Of a stretch of 11,141 nucleotides of DNA, positions 1 through 7,216 are shown one piece after another. The position numbers and the translations under genes are program-made. The DNA is from CAYMRB01 sp964392615. Lineage in GTDB: Bacteria > Planctomycetota > UBA8108. Under the pieces are notes generated by a model. The model was not told the origin of the DNA and did no database searches. It worked only from the letters and a program-made list of their open reading frames with translations. The DNA is taken from positions 1 through 11,141 of the forward strand of contig CAYMRB010000346.1 of assembly GCA_964392615.1 (NCBI GenBank), given 5' to 3'. The number at the start of each line of letters is the position of its first letter. Positions within the stretch are counted from its first letter, which is position 1.

Positions 1-521
1 CGGCGAAGCGCCTGGTCGAGTATGGCCGTGACGTCGTAATTCTTCTCGACTCGATCACGCGACTCGGACGCGCCTACAACACGGAGGTCCCCCACTCCGG
101 CCGTATCCTCTCGGGAGGCGTCGACGCGAGCGCCCTGCAAAAGCCGAAGCGCTTCTTCGGCGCCGCGCGCAACATCGAGGAGGGCGGCAGCCTGACGATC
201 ATCGCGACCGCGCTCATCGACACCGGCAGCCGCATGGACGAGGTGATCTTCGAGGAGTTCAAGGGCACCGGCAATATGGAGCTCCACCTCGATCGCCGCC
301 TCGCCGACAAGCGCGTGTGGCCCGCCATCGACATCGCACGCTCCGGAACGCGCAAGGAAGAGCTCCTGCTCGACCCGGAGGAGCAGCGCCGCATCTGGGT
401 GCTGCGCAAGGTGCTGAACGACATGAACTCCGTCGAGGCGATGGACCTGCTCAAGACGAAGCTCAAGTCGCACAAGTTGAACGCGGAGTTCCTGATGTCG
501 ATGAACCCGGAAAAGATCTAG
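1..521 (+). CDS. rho: Transcription termination factor Rho, C-terminal part (5' end outside the window)
   Basis: The reading frame is open from base 3 and ends with TAG at 519-521, giving 172 residues of the RecA-like ATPase half of Rho. Rho is the hexameric RNA helicase that ends transcription. Visible landmarks are the Walker B strand (VVILLDSITRLGRAYNTE), the Q-loop region (SGRILSGGVDA), the PKRFFGAARN and GGSLTIIATALIDTGS blocks, the R-loop (EEFKGTGNMELHL) and the arginine-finger segment (RSGTRKEELL). All are close to the E. coli protein. The RNA-binding N-terminal domain and Walker A lie upstream of the window. An internal ATG at 234 is not a real start, because homology continues to the window edge. 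The stop codon lies exactly at the outer edge of the inverted-repeat element that follows. Identification is secure. Confidence 0.97.
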   Translation, partial: AKRLVEYGRDVVILLDSITRLGRAYNTEVPHSGRILSGGVDASALQKPKRFFGAARNIEEGGSLTIIATALIDTGSRMDEVIFEEFKGTGNMELHLDRRLADKRVWPAIDIARSGTRKEELLLDPEEQRRIWVLRKVLNDMNSVEAMDLLKTKLKSHKLNAEFLMSMNPEKI

Positions 522-600
522 AGCGCGCTTCGGGATTCGCGCTCCACACGTGGTGTCACTTACACATCGAATGTGGCGCACGAATCCCGAAACACGCTAG
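519..600 (+). terminator. Long hairpin after rho (left module arms)
   Basis: The outer arm, starting at the rho stop codon (519-540), is complementary to 576-600. It includes an uninterrupted 11-bp core (TTCGGGATTCG with CGAATCCCGAA) and flanking pairs broken by two mismatches. The roughly 33-nt loop has its own small stem (CACAT-CGA-ATGTG). Its position immediately after the stop fits a transcript-end structure. There is no U tract, so it would be a non-canonical or RNA-protecting hairpin. Confidence 0.45.
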
Positions 601-867
601 GCGAGGGGCATCGCTCGTCACTCCCCCGGGCACTTCCGCGCCCAGCGCGAAGCCCTTGAAAATCGACCTCGAAGCGAGCTGACGCCGCGTCTTGACGCAG
701 GGCTCCACCTCGTGTGCGACTCGTTCTCCGGGGAGGTCCGGCATCGACATCTCCGCCACAAAACGATGATCCCGACCGCCGCTCAGCGCGGACCCGGCGC
801 CCAAGGCGCTCCCCCCGAGCGCCGCTGCCGCGGAAACCCCGCAAGCGACGAGCGATGCCCTCAAACT

Positions 868-949
868 AGCGCGTTTCGCGATTCGTGCGTCATCGTTGAT
901 GCACAAACCCCAAAACGCCCGCGAGCACGAATCCCGAAACGCGCTGCTA
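868..949 (-). terminator. Long hairpin after the GspJ-like gene (right module arms)
   Basis: On the - strand the arm beginning at the GspJ-like stop codon (TAG, 949-947) pairs with 868-889. This gives about 21 base pairs with one mismatch: AGCGCGTTTCGGGATTC faces GAATCGCGAAACGCGCT. The loop is about 36 nt and contains a small CATC-GTT-GATG stem. A short T-containing stretch (AGTTTGAG) follows the stem. It mirrors the hairpin after rho, so both convergent genes end in the same kind of structure. Confidence 0.5.
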
Positions 950-2335
950 CTGCGCCCGACGCCGCAGCCAGATCACCTGCTGCATCGTCTTCGGATTCTT
1001 GCCGTCGTCGTCCACCATGCGGATCGTCACCCGCAGGGCGGCGGGCATGAACGCCGCCTTGTAGCGCACGCCCTGGACGCCGCTCTCGCCCCACGTCGAG
1101 CTGTCGATGTCCTCGAAGACCTCGAGCATGCCGTTGCGGTTCGTCTTGACCGTATAGTCGCCCGCGGGGAACGCAGCGAGCCGCCCCGTGACGTTCTGGC
1201 TATTGCGTCGGGCACCGCGCTCGGAGTCGGTGAAGATGTACAGCTTGTCGCCCGGAACGAGCTCCGCGAAGCTGATCCGCGAGTTGCCGGTGAAGCCGAC
1301 GCGAACCGGCTGTGGCGCGCGGCCGCCGCCGCGCAGATTGTCGTCGCCCCAGACGGCCGTTTGCGCGACCGCGAGATCGATCTGCGTGTCGATCTTGACA
1401 CTGCCGTAGCCGAACGACTTGCGGTACGACTTGCCGGGCCCGGCGCCGCGGACGGCCTCCGGTCGGACCGCGCGCTCTGCAGGCGCCGCGTAGTCCTCCC
1501 CGGGCGAGCGGAACTTCAGCGCACCCGTCGACCTGCGGCGCGAGAACGGATTCGATGTCAGGTACTCGACGCGGAAGTCCGTCACGTTCGTCGCGACCTC
1601 GACGATCCGACGCACGATCGGATACTTGTTGAGGTTGGTGATCGTGTCGCGATCGATCCTGAAGTAGCGAATGATCTTGTAGAGCGCCAAGCCCGGAACG
1701 TTCTTGGCATCCACCTTCACGGGAGCCGGGGGCACGCCCCCCTTCCACTCGCTCTTCGGCCGGCTCGGATCGACCAGCATGTACTCGACGTTGGCCTCGC
1801 GCACGGAACCGTCGACGTAGGTCATCGTGCGGAAGTACGCCTGGTACGCATCGTGAAGCTTCGGGTCGGTGTCGCCGTCGTCGATCTGCAGGGTCTCGAC
1901 GCTCGAGTAGTGACGCTCCCAGATGTACGCGTACTCGTCGTAGTCCGGCGTGCCTCCGTTGACGACGAACGGACCGTTCTCATCGCGTCGGTCGGGCTCT
2001 TCCTCTCCGGGAGTGTAGTGGAAGTCGCGCCGCGAGCTGTTGCCCTTGCCGTCGATGTAGAACTCGAGCTCCTGGGTCGGAATCCAGCTGGCGAAGTCGT
2101 TCTGCATCGTCTTCATCGCCAGCCGGAAGTTCGCGTACACGCTGACGCGCTCGACGGTGGCGACGTACGTGTTGCTGGCCGAACTCGAGATCGTCATGAT
2201 CGACAGCGACAGGATCGCTGCGAGCATCAACGCGACGAGAAGCTCGACGAGCGTGAAGCCCCCAGCGCCCTCGGATCGGAGCGCGGCGCGGGTCGAAGAA
2301 GCTGCACGGATCGAAGCGGGCCAGACCCGTCTCAT
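947..2335 (-). CDS. GspJ/PulJ-like minor pseudopilin, unusually long
   Basis: This is a 462-residue prepilin-type protein. A long leader of 26 residues (MRRVWPAS...) ends in GG, followed by FTLVELLVALMLAAILS. Prepilin peptidase would cut between G26 and F27, and the conserved glutamate at +5 is E31. The hydrophobic N-terminal helix spans roughly residues 27-48. Further on, VTDFRVEY and the C-terminal block PAALRVTIRMVDDDGK resemble the GspJ family, whose members are usually near 200 residues, so this one carries large insertions. GspJ caps the type II secretion pseudopilus together with GspI and GspK. The ATG overlaps the upstream stop as ATGA (2332-2335), implying coupled translation as the last gene of the operon. 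The TAG stop is provided by the repeat element. Family assignment is good; the exact subunit name is inferred from gene order and C-terminal resemblance. Confidence 0.85.
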   Translation of the reverse strand: MRRVWPASIRAASSTRAALRSEGAGGFTLVELLVALMLAAILSLSIMTISSSASNTYVATVERVSVYANFRLAMKTMQNDFASWIPTQELEFYIDGKGNSSRRDFHYTPGEEEPDRRDENGPFVVNGGTPDYDEYAYIWERHYSSVETLQIDDGDTDPKLHDAYQAYFRTMTYVDGSVREANVEYMLVDPSRPKSEWKGGVPPAPVKVDAKNVPGLALYKIIRYFRIDRDTITNLNKYPIVRRIVEVATNVTDFRVEYLTSNPFSRRRSTGALKFRSPGEDYAAPAERAVRPEAVRGAGPGKSYRKSFGYGSVKIDTQIDLAVAQTAVWGDDNLRGGGRAPQPVRVGFTGNSRISFAELVPGDKLYIFTDSERGARRNSQNVTGRLAAFPAGDYTVKTNRNGMLEVFEDIDSSTWGESGVQGVRYKAAFMPAALRVTIRMVDDDGKNPKTMQQVIWLRRRAQ

Positions 2336-3261
2336 ATCGCTACCTCGAAGTCCAGGGAGTACACCATCCGCATCTGATCAAGGTGCGGCGACGGCTCGTC
2401 CTTCGTCGGCTTCTGGAAATTCCTGAAGACCATCACGGTCACGTGAAACAGGCGGCCGGCCGGCTGGTAGGCCCCCGAGGCCGACAGGTCGGCGTCGAAG
2501 TAGCTCGGCCGGATCTTGAACGCATACGAGTACTGTGACAGGTTGTCGCGCACCATGTCGAGAATGGCGCGCTCGTCGGAAAGCACCCTCGGGGAATAAT
2601 CAACCGAACCGTCGGGTTTGCGCTTCGGCGTGTGACCGGGAACGAGATGGTTGCCGAGGCGGTACACCTTCTCGACCCGGATGTCCTCGATGCGGCGATC
2701 GGGCTCGCCGTCCGCATCCGTATCGATGCTGTACTTCTCGTCATTGCCGTCGTTGTCAGCCCGCTGCGGGTCGCCCCCCCCGTTGGCCCGAGCATCGGAC
2801 TCCGGGTAGACGAACGTCGGCGCGCGCTTCAACGCCGCCCGTCGCCGCGTGCGCGCGGTACGACCGCTGAAGCTGGCACCGTCCCGGAAACGCGGCAGCA
2901 GGATGAAGTAGTCCTTCGCCGTCCCCTTGGCCGCACGCGCCGGATCGGGCGGAATCGGATCGGTCACGCCGTCGTGGCTGAAGACGAAGAACGGATTGCC
3001 CTTCTCGGTGAATCCCTTGCGGTTGCGCACCCCGCTGCGGATCCCCTCGGCGACCGACTGCGCGATCACGACCGCGTTCGAGTCTTCGATCACATGGCGG
3101 CCGGCGCGAATCGCGACGGGAAAGAGCGCGAGGATGCCGATCATGCCAATCGTCATGATCGCCGTGGCGATCAGGATCTCGATCAGGGTGAAGCCACCCC
3201 TGCGGCTACGCAGGCGCGTCCGCGTTGAAATCCGCAGTTCTGCTGAAGGGTTCATGGCCAC
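2332..3261 (-). CDS. GspI/PilV-like prepilin-type protein
   Basis: This protein has 309 residues from the GTG at 3261, or 307 from the in-frame ATG at 3255; the two starts cannot be separated by eye. The leader ends RRGG, followed by FTLIEILIATAIMTIGMIGILALFP, so cleavage falls between G23 and F24 with E28 at +5. The segment IEILIATAIMTIGMIGILALF followed by AIRAGR and a SNAVVIAQSVAEGIR stretch is typical of the GspI/PilV type, in which the helix is followed by a region of aligned small residues. A middle part rich in charged residues (PESDARANGGGDPQRADNDGND) is likely a surface loop or insertion. The upstream GspH-like gene ends only 5 bp before the GTG, and the next gene overlaps by ATGA. 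It presumably forms part of the pseudopilus tip. Usual GspI length is about 120-130 residues, so it is oversized. Confidence 0.85.
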   Translation of the reverse strand: MAMNPSAELRISTRTRLRSRRGGFTLIEILIATAIMTIGMIGILALFPVAIRAGRHVIEDSNAVVIAQSVAEGIRSGVRNRKGFTEKGNPFFVFSHDGVTDPIPPDPARAAKGTAKDYFILLPRFRDGASFSGRTARTRRRAALKRAPTFVYPESDARANGGGDPQRADNDGNDEKYSIDTDADGEPDRRIEDIRVEKVYRLGNHLVPGHTPKRKPDGSVDYSPRVLSDERAILDMVRDNLSQYSYAFKIRPSYFDADLSASGAYQPAGRLFHVTVMVFRNFQKPTKDEPSPHLDQMRMVYSLDFEVAI

Positions 3262-3266
3262 CTAAC

Positions 3267-4100
3267 CTACTTCCTCTTCCTCTTGCGACCCTTCGAGTCC
3301 GGAACCGATGAGCGGATCTTCTGAACGTCGCCGAGCGACACCGGCTGCTCCTCGAGCAACGCGATGCGACTCTTGAACTGGCCCGTCGGGCGGAGGTCGA
3401 TGAAACCGGCGACGGACGAGCTCAGCTGCAGGAACACGACGTCCGAAACGGGCAAACCGTCGCGCTCGGCCGGCTGCTTGTCGAGCTCCTTGAAGAAGGT
3501 CGAGCCGACATCGCTGCCTCCTTGACCGAACACGAGCGTACCGTCGCGGCGATACGTGACCTTGTAGAGCCCGGACACGTCGTAACGGATCGGCGCTCCC
3601 GCGCGCCCCTTCTTCTTGCCGCTCGCGCCGCCCTTCGCCCGCTCTGCACGCGCTTCCTGGCGCTTCTCCCACCATGCGTAGGTCGGCACATAGAGCGCCG
3701 CCGACGGCTTGTAGTCCTCGCGGTCGAAGCCCGGATCAAAACTCGACACCCCGCGGGCGAACCCGAGGGCGAACCACATCTTCGGCGAATCGGCTGCCAG
3801 AGCGGAGTCCTCCGGATTCCAGATGCGCTCGTCGGTGAACTGCTTCGTGATCTCGTCGAAGATGCGAGGCCCCTCGCGGAAGAACACGACGCTGATATCG
3901 CGCCGCCGCTGCACGGCCTGTAGCCGGGCATTCGAGAAGATGCTTCCGAACTGCCCCTTCACACCGTCGAGCTCGCGGTTCTTCATGAACTCGAGCATCG
4001 AAGGCGTCATGACCCCCATCGCGACGACGATGATCGCGATGACGAGCATGAGCTCGACCATCGTGAATCCGGCCTGCAGGGCTCGGTTTGAGCGAATCAT
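3267..4100 (-). CDS. GspH/FimT-like pseudopilin
   Basis: This 277-residue protein has a short basic leader (MIRSNRALQAG) cut before F12, with E16 at +5 in FTMVELMLVIAIIVVAMGV. The helix is followed by NARLQAVQRRRDISVVFF, the helix-to-strand pattern seen in GspH/FimT proteins, where a basic segment precedes the first beta strand. A basic low-complexity stretch (GGASGKKKGRAGA, about residues 157-169) and a lysine/arginine-rich C-terminus (SKGRKRKRK) are unusual additions. Its ATG overlaps the stop of the preceding gene as ATGA (4097-4100). GspH is a minor pseudopilin of the type II secretion apparatus in the inner membrane and periplasm. The GspH label rests on the N-terminal pattern and its place between GspG-type and GspI-type genes. 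Confidence 0.83.
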   Translation of the reverse strand: MIRSNRALQAGFTMVELMLVIAIIVVAMGVMTPSMLEFMKNRELDGVKGQFGSIFSNARLQAVQRRRDISVVFFREGPRIFDEITKQFTDERIWNPEDSALAADSPKMWFALGFARGVSSFDPGFDREDYKPSAALYVPTYAWWEKRQEARAERAKGGASGKKKGRAGAPIRYDVSGLYKVTYRRDGTLVFGQGGSDVGSTFFKELDKQPAERDGLPVSDVVFLQLSSSVAGFIDLRPTGQFKSRIALLEEQPVSLGDVQKIRSSVPDSKGRKRKRK

Positions 4101-4726
4101 TCGTCCTCGTCCTCCTCGGGAGGCTCACCGGCTTCCGCCACGACCGCTCGCAAGCCGAGCGACCAGAGCTCGTAGCCGCTGTACTCCCAATGCCCTTCGG
4201 GCCTCGTCGGATCCAGAGGATCCTCGCGGGGAGAATTCCTCTTCTTGATCGTGTTGTCGTAGTGAAACGGCTCGTCGAACCCGTCGATGATCACCCAGAC
4301 GCCGGGCTCCTCCTCGCGGAGCTCGCTTTCCTTGAACTCCGCGATCGGGTCGTAGGTCACGACCTTCTCGACGCCGGCGACGTCAAAGACCTGAACGATC
4401 GGCTGGGTCAACGCCCAGTACAGCGCGGCGGAGCTCTCGATCTTGGTGCCGTCCTTCGTCCGCACGGTACGCTCGAAGCCGTCAGGGGGCAGCTCCCCCT
4501 TCTTGCGCGCGTACTCGGAGATGTACGCCTGAAGGCGCGACACCATGCCGCTCGTGCTCTCCTCCCTGGCTCGACGCATGTGCCCGCCGGCCGTCATGAC
4601 CAGGATGCCCGCGAGGAACACGATGATCATGATGACGATCATGATCTCGATGAGCGTGAAGCCATCGCACGATCCTCTTGCGCCCGGGCTCCGACGTCCT
4701 GTCGGCCTACCAGTTGCCGATGTCAT
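4097..4726 (-). CDS. Second GspG-like pseudopilin
   Basis: I start this gene at the ATG at 4726, giving 209 residues. The frame stays open further upstream, but that part is the antiphase shadow of gspG. The leader is 22 residues ending in SCDG, then FTLIEIMIVIMIIVFLAGIL, with E27 at +5. After the helix, RLQAYISEYARKKGELPPDGF matches the GspG-type pattern of a long helix followed by a proline-containing turn. DEPFHYDN and YELWSLG near residues 151-191 resemble the GspG GNPYxY and YDLxSxG blocks. The tail is acidic (EPPEEDEDE). It overlaps gspG by 20 bp and the GspH-like gene by 4 bp. It is therefore a second major-type pseudopilin, or a minor one derived from GspG by duplication. Confidence 0.83.
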   Translation of the reverse strand: MTSATGRPTGRRSPGARGSCDGFTLIEIMIVIMIIVFLAGILVMTAGGHMRRAREESTSGMVSRLQAYISEYARKKGELPPDGFERTVRTKDGTKIESSAALYWALTQPIVQVFDVAGVEKVVTYDPIAEFKESELREEEPGVWVIIDGFDEPFHYDNTIKKRNSPREDPLDPTRPEGHWEYSGYELWSLGLRAVVAEAGEPPEEDEDE

Positions 4727-5315
4727 CGCTTTCTTCGTCCATCTCCTCGCCGAGCGCCGTTTCGTCCTCGCCGTTCTCGCCCTTCGAGTAGAGATCGAAC
4801 TTCTTCTCTCGCCGCATCCAGTCCTTGACCCTCTGGCCACGGTTGCAGCGGTAGACGTACGGCTCGTTGAAGTAGTCGAGGTAGTACTTCTTGGTCTTCG
4901 GGTCGCGTCGCTCGCGGTTCGTCGCCGGGCGATAGACGGTGCGCTCCGAGTCGTCGGCGTCCTCAAGCTCGACGACGAGGCGATCGGTCTTGAGCACGAG
5001 GTACGGGGCGCTGCGGCCGCCGGGGCCCTTCGGACGCGGCTCGCCGATCAGCGCGTCGAGCACGTCGGGGAAGTGGTTCGACTCGGACGTGATCTTCTTG
5101 CCGGCGCCGGGGTAGGAACCTTCCTCGGAGTAGTATTGGTCAATCGCGTTGCTGAGGTTGCTGATCTCGAGCTGGATGGCCGCGTTGTTGCCCTTTCGCT
5201 TCATCACGGACACGCCGGTCAGAGCGAGGCTCGCGAGGATCGCGATGATGCTGATCACGATCAGCACCTCGACGAGGGTAAAACCGGCAGCACGACGTTC
5301 GTTCGGACGCTTCAT
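4707..5315 (-). CDS. gspG: Type II secretion major pseudopilin GspG
   Basis: This 202-residue protein has leader MKRPNERRAAG, cleavage before F12, and FTLVEVLIVISIIAILASLAL with E16 at +5. The ISNLSNAIDQYYSEEGSYPG block (51-70) is the GspG signature where the helix ends. YYLDYFNEPYVYR (144-156) stands where GspG has its DPWGNPYxY block. FDLYSKGENGED (173-184) and the terminal DDIGNW (197-202) match the calcium-binding C-terminus that stabilises GspG filaments. At 202 residues it is longer than the usual roughly 140 because of an insertion around residues 72-140. A GAGG sequence lies about 8 nt before the ATG, which also overlaps the end of a short upstream frame as ATGA. It is the first recognisable gene of the five-pseudopilin operon and the best identified. 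Confidence 0.9.
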   Translation of the reverse strand: MKRPNERRAAGFTLVEVLIVISIIAILASLALTGVSVMKRKGNNAAIQLEISNLSNAIDQYYSEEGSYPGAGKKITSESNHFPDVLDALIGEPRPKGPGGRSAPYLVLKTDRLVVELEDADDSERTVYRPATNRERRDPKTKKYYLDYFNEPYVYRCNRGQRVKDWMRREKKFDLYSKGENGEDETALGEEMDEESDDIGNW

Positions 5316-5579
5316 TTCGTTGCCTCGAGCAGGTTGTATCGGCGGACGCGCCTTTCTTCAGGCGGTTGGTCCTGGACGGGAAGTGTCGAGCGGATCTTCT
5401 CGAACGGATCGCCACGTCGATGTTGGCCGCCCGCGATGAGACCCGTGCGGCCGTTGGCGATTCTACCGCATCGAACGGATCTACCGAATCGACCGGAACC
5501 GAGCGAGGCTCCGAAAGACGCGGCGGACAATCCGCAGACGCGAGACCCACCGCCGCGGGCGACGGCCCGCTCGGCGGAA
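5316..5579 (-). other. Leader region of the pseudopilin operon, with unresolved short ORF
   Basis: About 264 nt lie between the predicted transcription start and gspG. One frame (TTG at 5530, stop at 5312) would encode 72 residues and ends in ATGA overlap with gspG, as later genes in this operon do; its C-terminus reads DPFEKIRSTLPVQDQPPEE and onward. A second frame opens at a GTG (5550) and runs into gspG. Neither has a convincing ribosome site or a family I recognise, and codon use does not favour one clearly. A short imperfect direct repeat lies at about 5462-5500 (two 18-nt units with TCGAT-CGGTAGA on the - strand), and GATCCGTTCGA occurs twice (5400-5410, 5471-5481). This may be an untranslated leader or may hide a small coupled gene. 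Confidence 0.35.
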
Positions 5580-5585
5580 TCGTAA

Positions 5586-5614
5586 AGTATACGGATCGAA
5601 GATCTTATTAGCAA
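5586..5614 (-). promoter_or_regulatory. Sigma70-type promoter of the pseudopilin operon
   Basis: On the - strand TTGCTA (5614-5609) is separated by exactly 17 bp from TATACT (5591-5586), in a locally AT-rich patch inside otherwise GC-rich DNA. Transcription would start near 5579 and run into gspG. The -10 box matches consensus at five of six positions and the -35 box at four of six. Confidence 0.6.
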
Positions 5615-5866
5615 TGCAGCCATCGCTGACACTGGCTGAACGGACACCCGACCGGACCCGGCCCCGCTAGCAGGTCCGTTGCAACGGGCTGCTGGGGCTC
5701 ACCCGATGGACGATCGCGGCGATGCGCCCGTTGCACTCCGCCCACGCGCGGCGCCGCAACCCGCCTCGGGAGCCCGTACAGACCCCGGACACGGCGTGTC
5801 GGCCCGCAGGCCCCGACTCCGGTCGGCGGCTCCGCCTTCCGTTCGCGAGGCCCCACCTACGCCCCG
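5615..5866. other. Non-coding gap after accC with a 10-bp inverted repeat
   Basis: No gene is supported here; the open frames have no homology I recognise and are typical high-GC shadows. TGCAACGGGC (5680-5689) is the inverted complement of GCCCGTTGCA (5726-5735), separated by 36 nt. It could be a transcript-end structure for accC but has no T tract. A smaller GGCGG/CCGCC stem lies closer to the accC stop. Confidence 0.35.
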
Positions 5867-7216
5867 TCAGCCGACGAGGTACTCCTCGATGAAGCCGGTG
5901 TTGATCTTGCCGGCGAGGAAGTGGAAGTGCCTGAAGATCTCTTTGGCGAGCGGAATCGTCGTCTTGATGCCGTCGATGCGGAACTCGTCGAGCGTGCGGA
6001 GCATGCACGCGATCGCCGCCTCGCGGGTCTTCTGGTGGACGATGAGCTTCGCGATCATCGAGTCGTAGTGCGGCGGCACGGTGTAGCCGCTGTACAGGTG
6101 ACTGTCGACGCGCACGCCGAAGCCGCCCGGCGGGCGGAACAGATCGATCCGTCCCGGGCACGGCCGGAAGTTGTCCTTGGGATCTTCAGCGTTGATCCGA
6201 GCCTCGATCGCGACACCGCTGAAGGTGATGTCGTCCTGGGTGTAGCCGAGCGGCTCGCCCTGGGCGATGCGGACCTGCTCCTTGATGAGGTCGATGCCGG
6301 TCACGAGCTCGGTGACGGGGTGCTCGACCTGGATCCGCGTGTTGACCTCGATGAAGTAGAAATCGAAGTTCTTGTCGACGATGAACTCGACCGTGCCGGC
6401 GTTCGAGTAGTCCGCCGCCTTGACGATCCGCTTGGCAGCGGCGCCCATCTCGTCGCGCACCTCGCGCGGCAGCCCGGGAGAGGGCGACTCCTCGATGAGC
6501 TTCTGGTGGCGTCGCTGCAAGCTGCAGTCGCGCTCGCCGAGGTGGACGATCTCACCCTGCTGGTCGGCGAGGACCTGGATCTCGACGTGGCGCGGGTTTT
6601 CGACGTACTTCTCGAGGTAGCACTTCGAGTTGCCGAACGCCGCGGCCGCCTCGGCCTGCGCCTGCGTGAACGCGCTGCGCAGGCTGATGTCGTTGTGCGC
6701 GACGCGCATGCCTCGACCGCCGCCGCCGGCGACGGCCTTGATGATCACCGGGTAGCCGATCTCCCGCGCGATGCGCAGCGCCTCGTCCTCGTCCTCGAGG
6801 ATGCCGGGGCTACCGGGAACACGCGGAACGTCGGCCTCGGAACACAGATCCCGCGCCTTGCCCTTGTCCCCGAGGAGCGCGATCGCTTCGACGCTGGGCC
6901 CGATAAACTCGATGTGACACGACCGGCAGATCTCGGCGAACTGCACGTTCTCGGCCAGGAATCCGTAGCCGGGATGGATCGCGTCGACGTCCGTGATCTC
7001 GGCCGCCGAAATGATCTTGGAGATCTCGAGGTAGCTCTGCAGGCTCGGTCCGGGCCCGATGCACACAGCCTCGTCCGCCAGGTCCAGATAGGACGCATCG
7101 CGGTCCGCATCCGAGTAGACGGCGACGGACTCGATGCCCATCTCGCGACACGCGCGGATGATGCGCTGGGCGATCTCTCCGCGATTCGCGACGAGGATTC
7201 GGGACAGCTTCTTCAC
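5867..7216 (-). CDS. accC: Acetyl-CoA carboxylase, biotin carboxylase subunit
   Basis: This 449-residue protein matches the length of bacterial AccC. It is the ATP-grasp enzyme that carboxylates the biotin on AccB using bicarbonate and ATP, the first half-reaction of fatty-acid synthesis. It opens with ILVANRGEIAQRIIRA. It has HPGYGFLAEN (81-90), K160 and the glycine-rich ATP lid loop GGGGRGM (164-170), H210 in NPRHVEIQVL, the HQKLIEESPSP segment (237-247), and the catalytic FIEVNTRIQVEHPVTE (288-303) with R294 and E298. R340 lies in EARINAEDP. All key residues are present. The start is GTG and overlaps the accB stop as GTGA (7213-7216), so the two subunits are coupled. Confidence 0.97.
   Translation of the reverse strand: MKKLSRILVANRGEIAQRIIRACREMGIESVAVYSDADRDASYLDLADEAVCIGPGPSLQSYLEISKIISAAEITDVDAIHPGYGFLAENVQFAEICRSCHIEFIGPSVEAIALLGDKGKARDLCSEADVPRVPGSPGILEDEDEALRIAREIGYPVIIKAVAGGGGRGMRVAHNDISLRSAFTQAQAEAAAAFGNSKCYLEKYVENPRHVEIQVLADQQGEIVHLGERDCSLQRRHQKLIEESPSPGLPREVRDEMGAAAKRIVKAADYSNAGTVEFIVDKNFDFYFIEVNTRIQVEHPVTELVTGIDLIKEQVRIAQGEPLGYTQDDITFSGVAIEARINAEDPKDNFRPCPGRIDLFRPPGGFGVRVDSHLYSGYTVPPHYDSMIAKLIVHQKTREAAIACMLRTLDEFRIDGIKTTIPLAKEIFRHFHFLAGKINTGFIEEYLVG

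Larger units (their letters stand above)
518..950. repeat. Compound inverted-repeat element filling the rho/gspJ convergent gap
   Basis: Between two convergent stop codons lie two modules of about 108 bp in opposite orientation, at 518-625 and 841-950. Reverse-complementing the right module and aligning it by eye matches the left along both ends: an outer arm (TAG, AGCGCG, then TTCGGGATTCG), a variable middle of roughly 35 bp, an inner arm (GCACGAATC, CGAAAC, CGCTAG), then GAGGGCATCGCTCGTC. The 215 bp between the modules is GC-rich. A - strand frame is open across much of it (556-906), but only from a TTG and partly inside the repeats, so I do not call it a gene. This could be a REP/MITE-like non-autonomous element or a fused pair of repetitive terminators. 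No transposase and no clear target duplication are visible. Confidence 0.75.

Noticed and set aside
522..950. CRISPR array
   Set aside because: The repeated arms alternate in orientation and are irregularly spaced, with only four copies; they are paired inverted repeats, not regularly spaced direct repeats.
896..2377. 493-codon open frame on the + strand
   Set aside because: It is antisense to the GspJ-like gene. Its composition is the Arg/Val/Ala/Asp-rich pattern of a high-GC shadow frame, with no recognisable domain.
4727..4966. Upstream extension of the second GspG-like gene by 80 codons
   Set aside because: The extension overlaps gspG entirely, is Arg/Ser/Thr-rich antiphase sequence, and would put the prepilin cleavage site more than 100 residues from the start.
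5366..5611. 81-codon + strand frame in the gspG leader
   Set aside because: It starts with TTG, has no ribosome site or recognised domain, runs against the operon, and crosses the predicted promoter.
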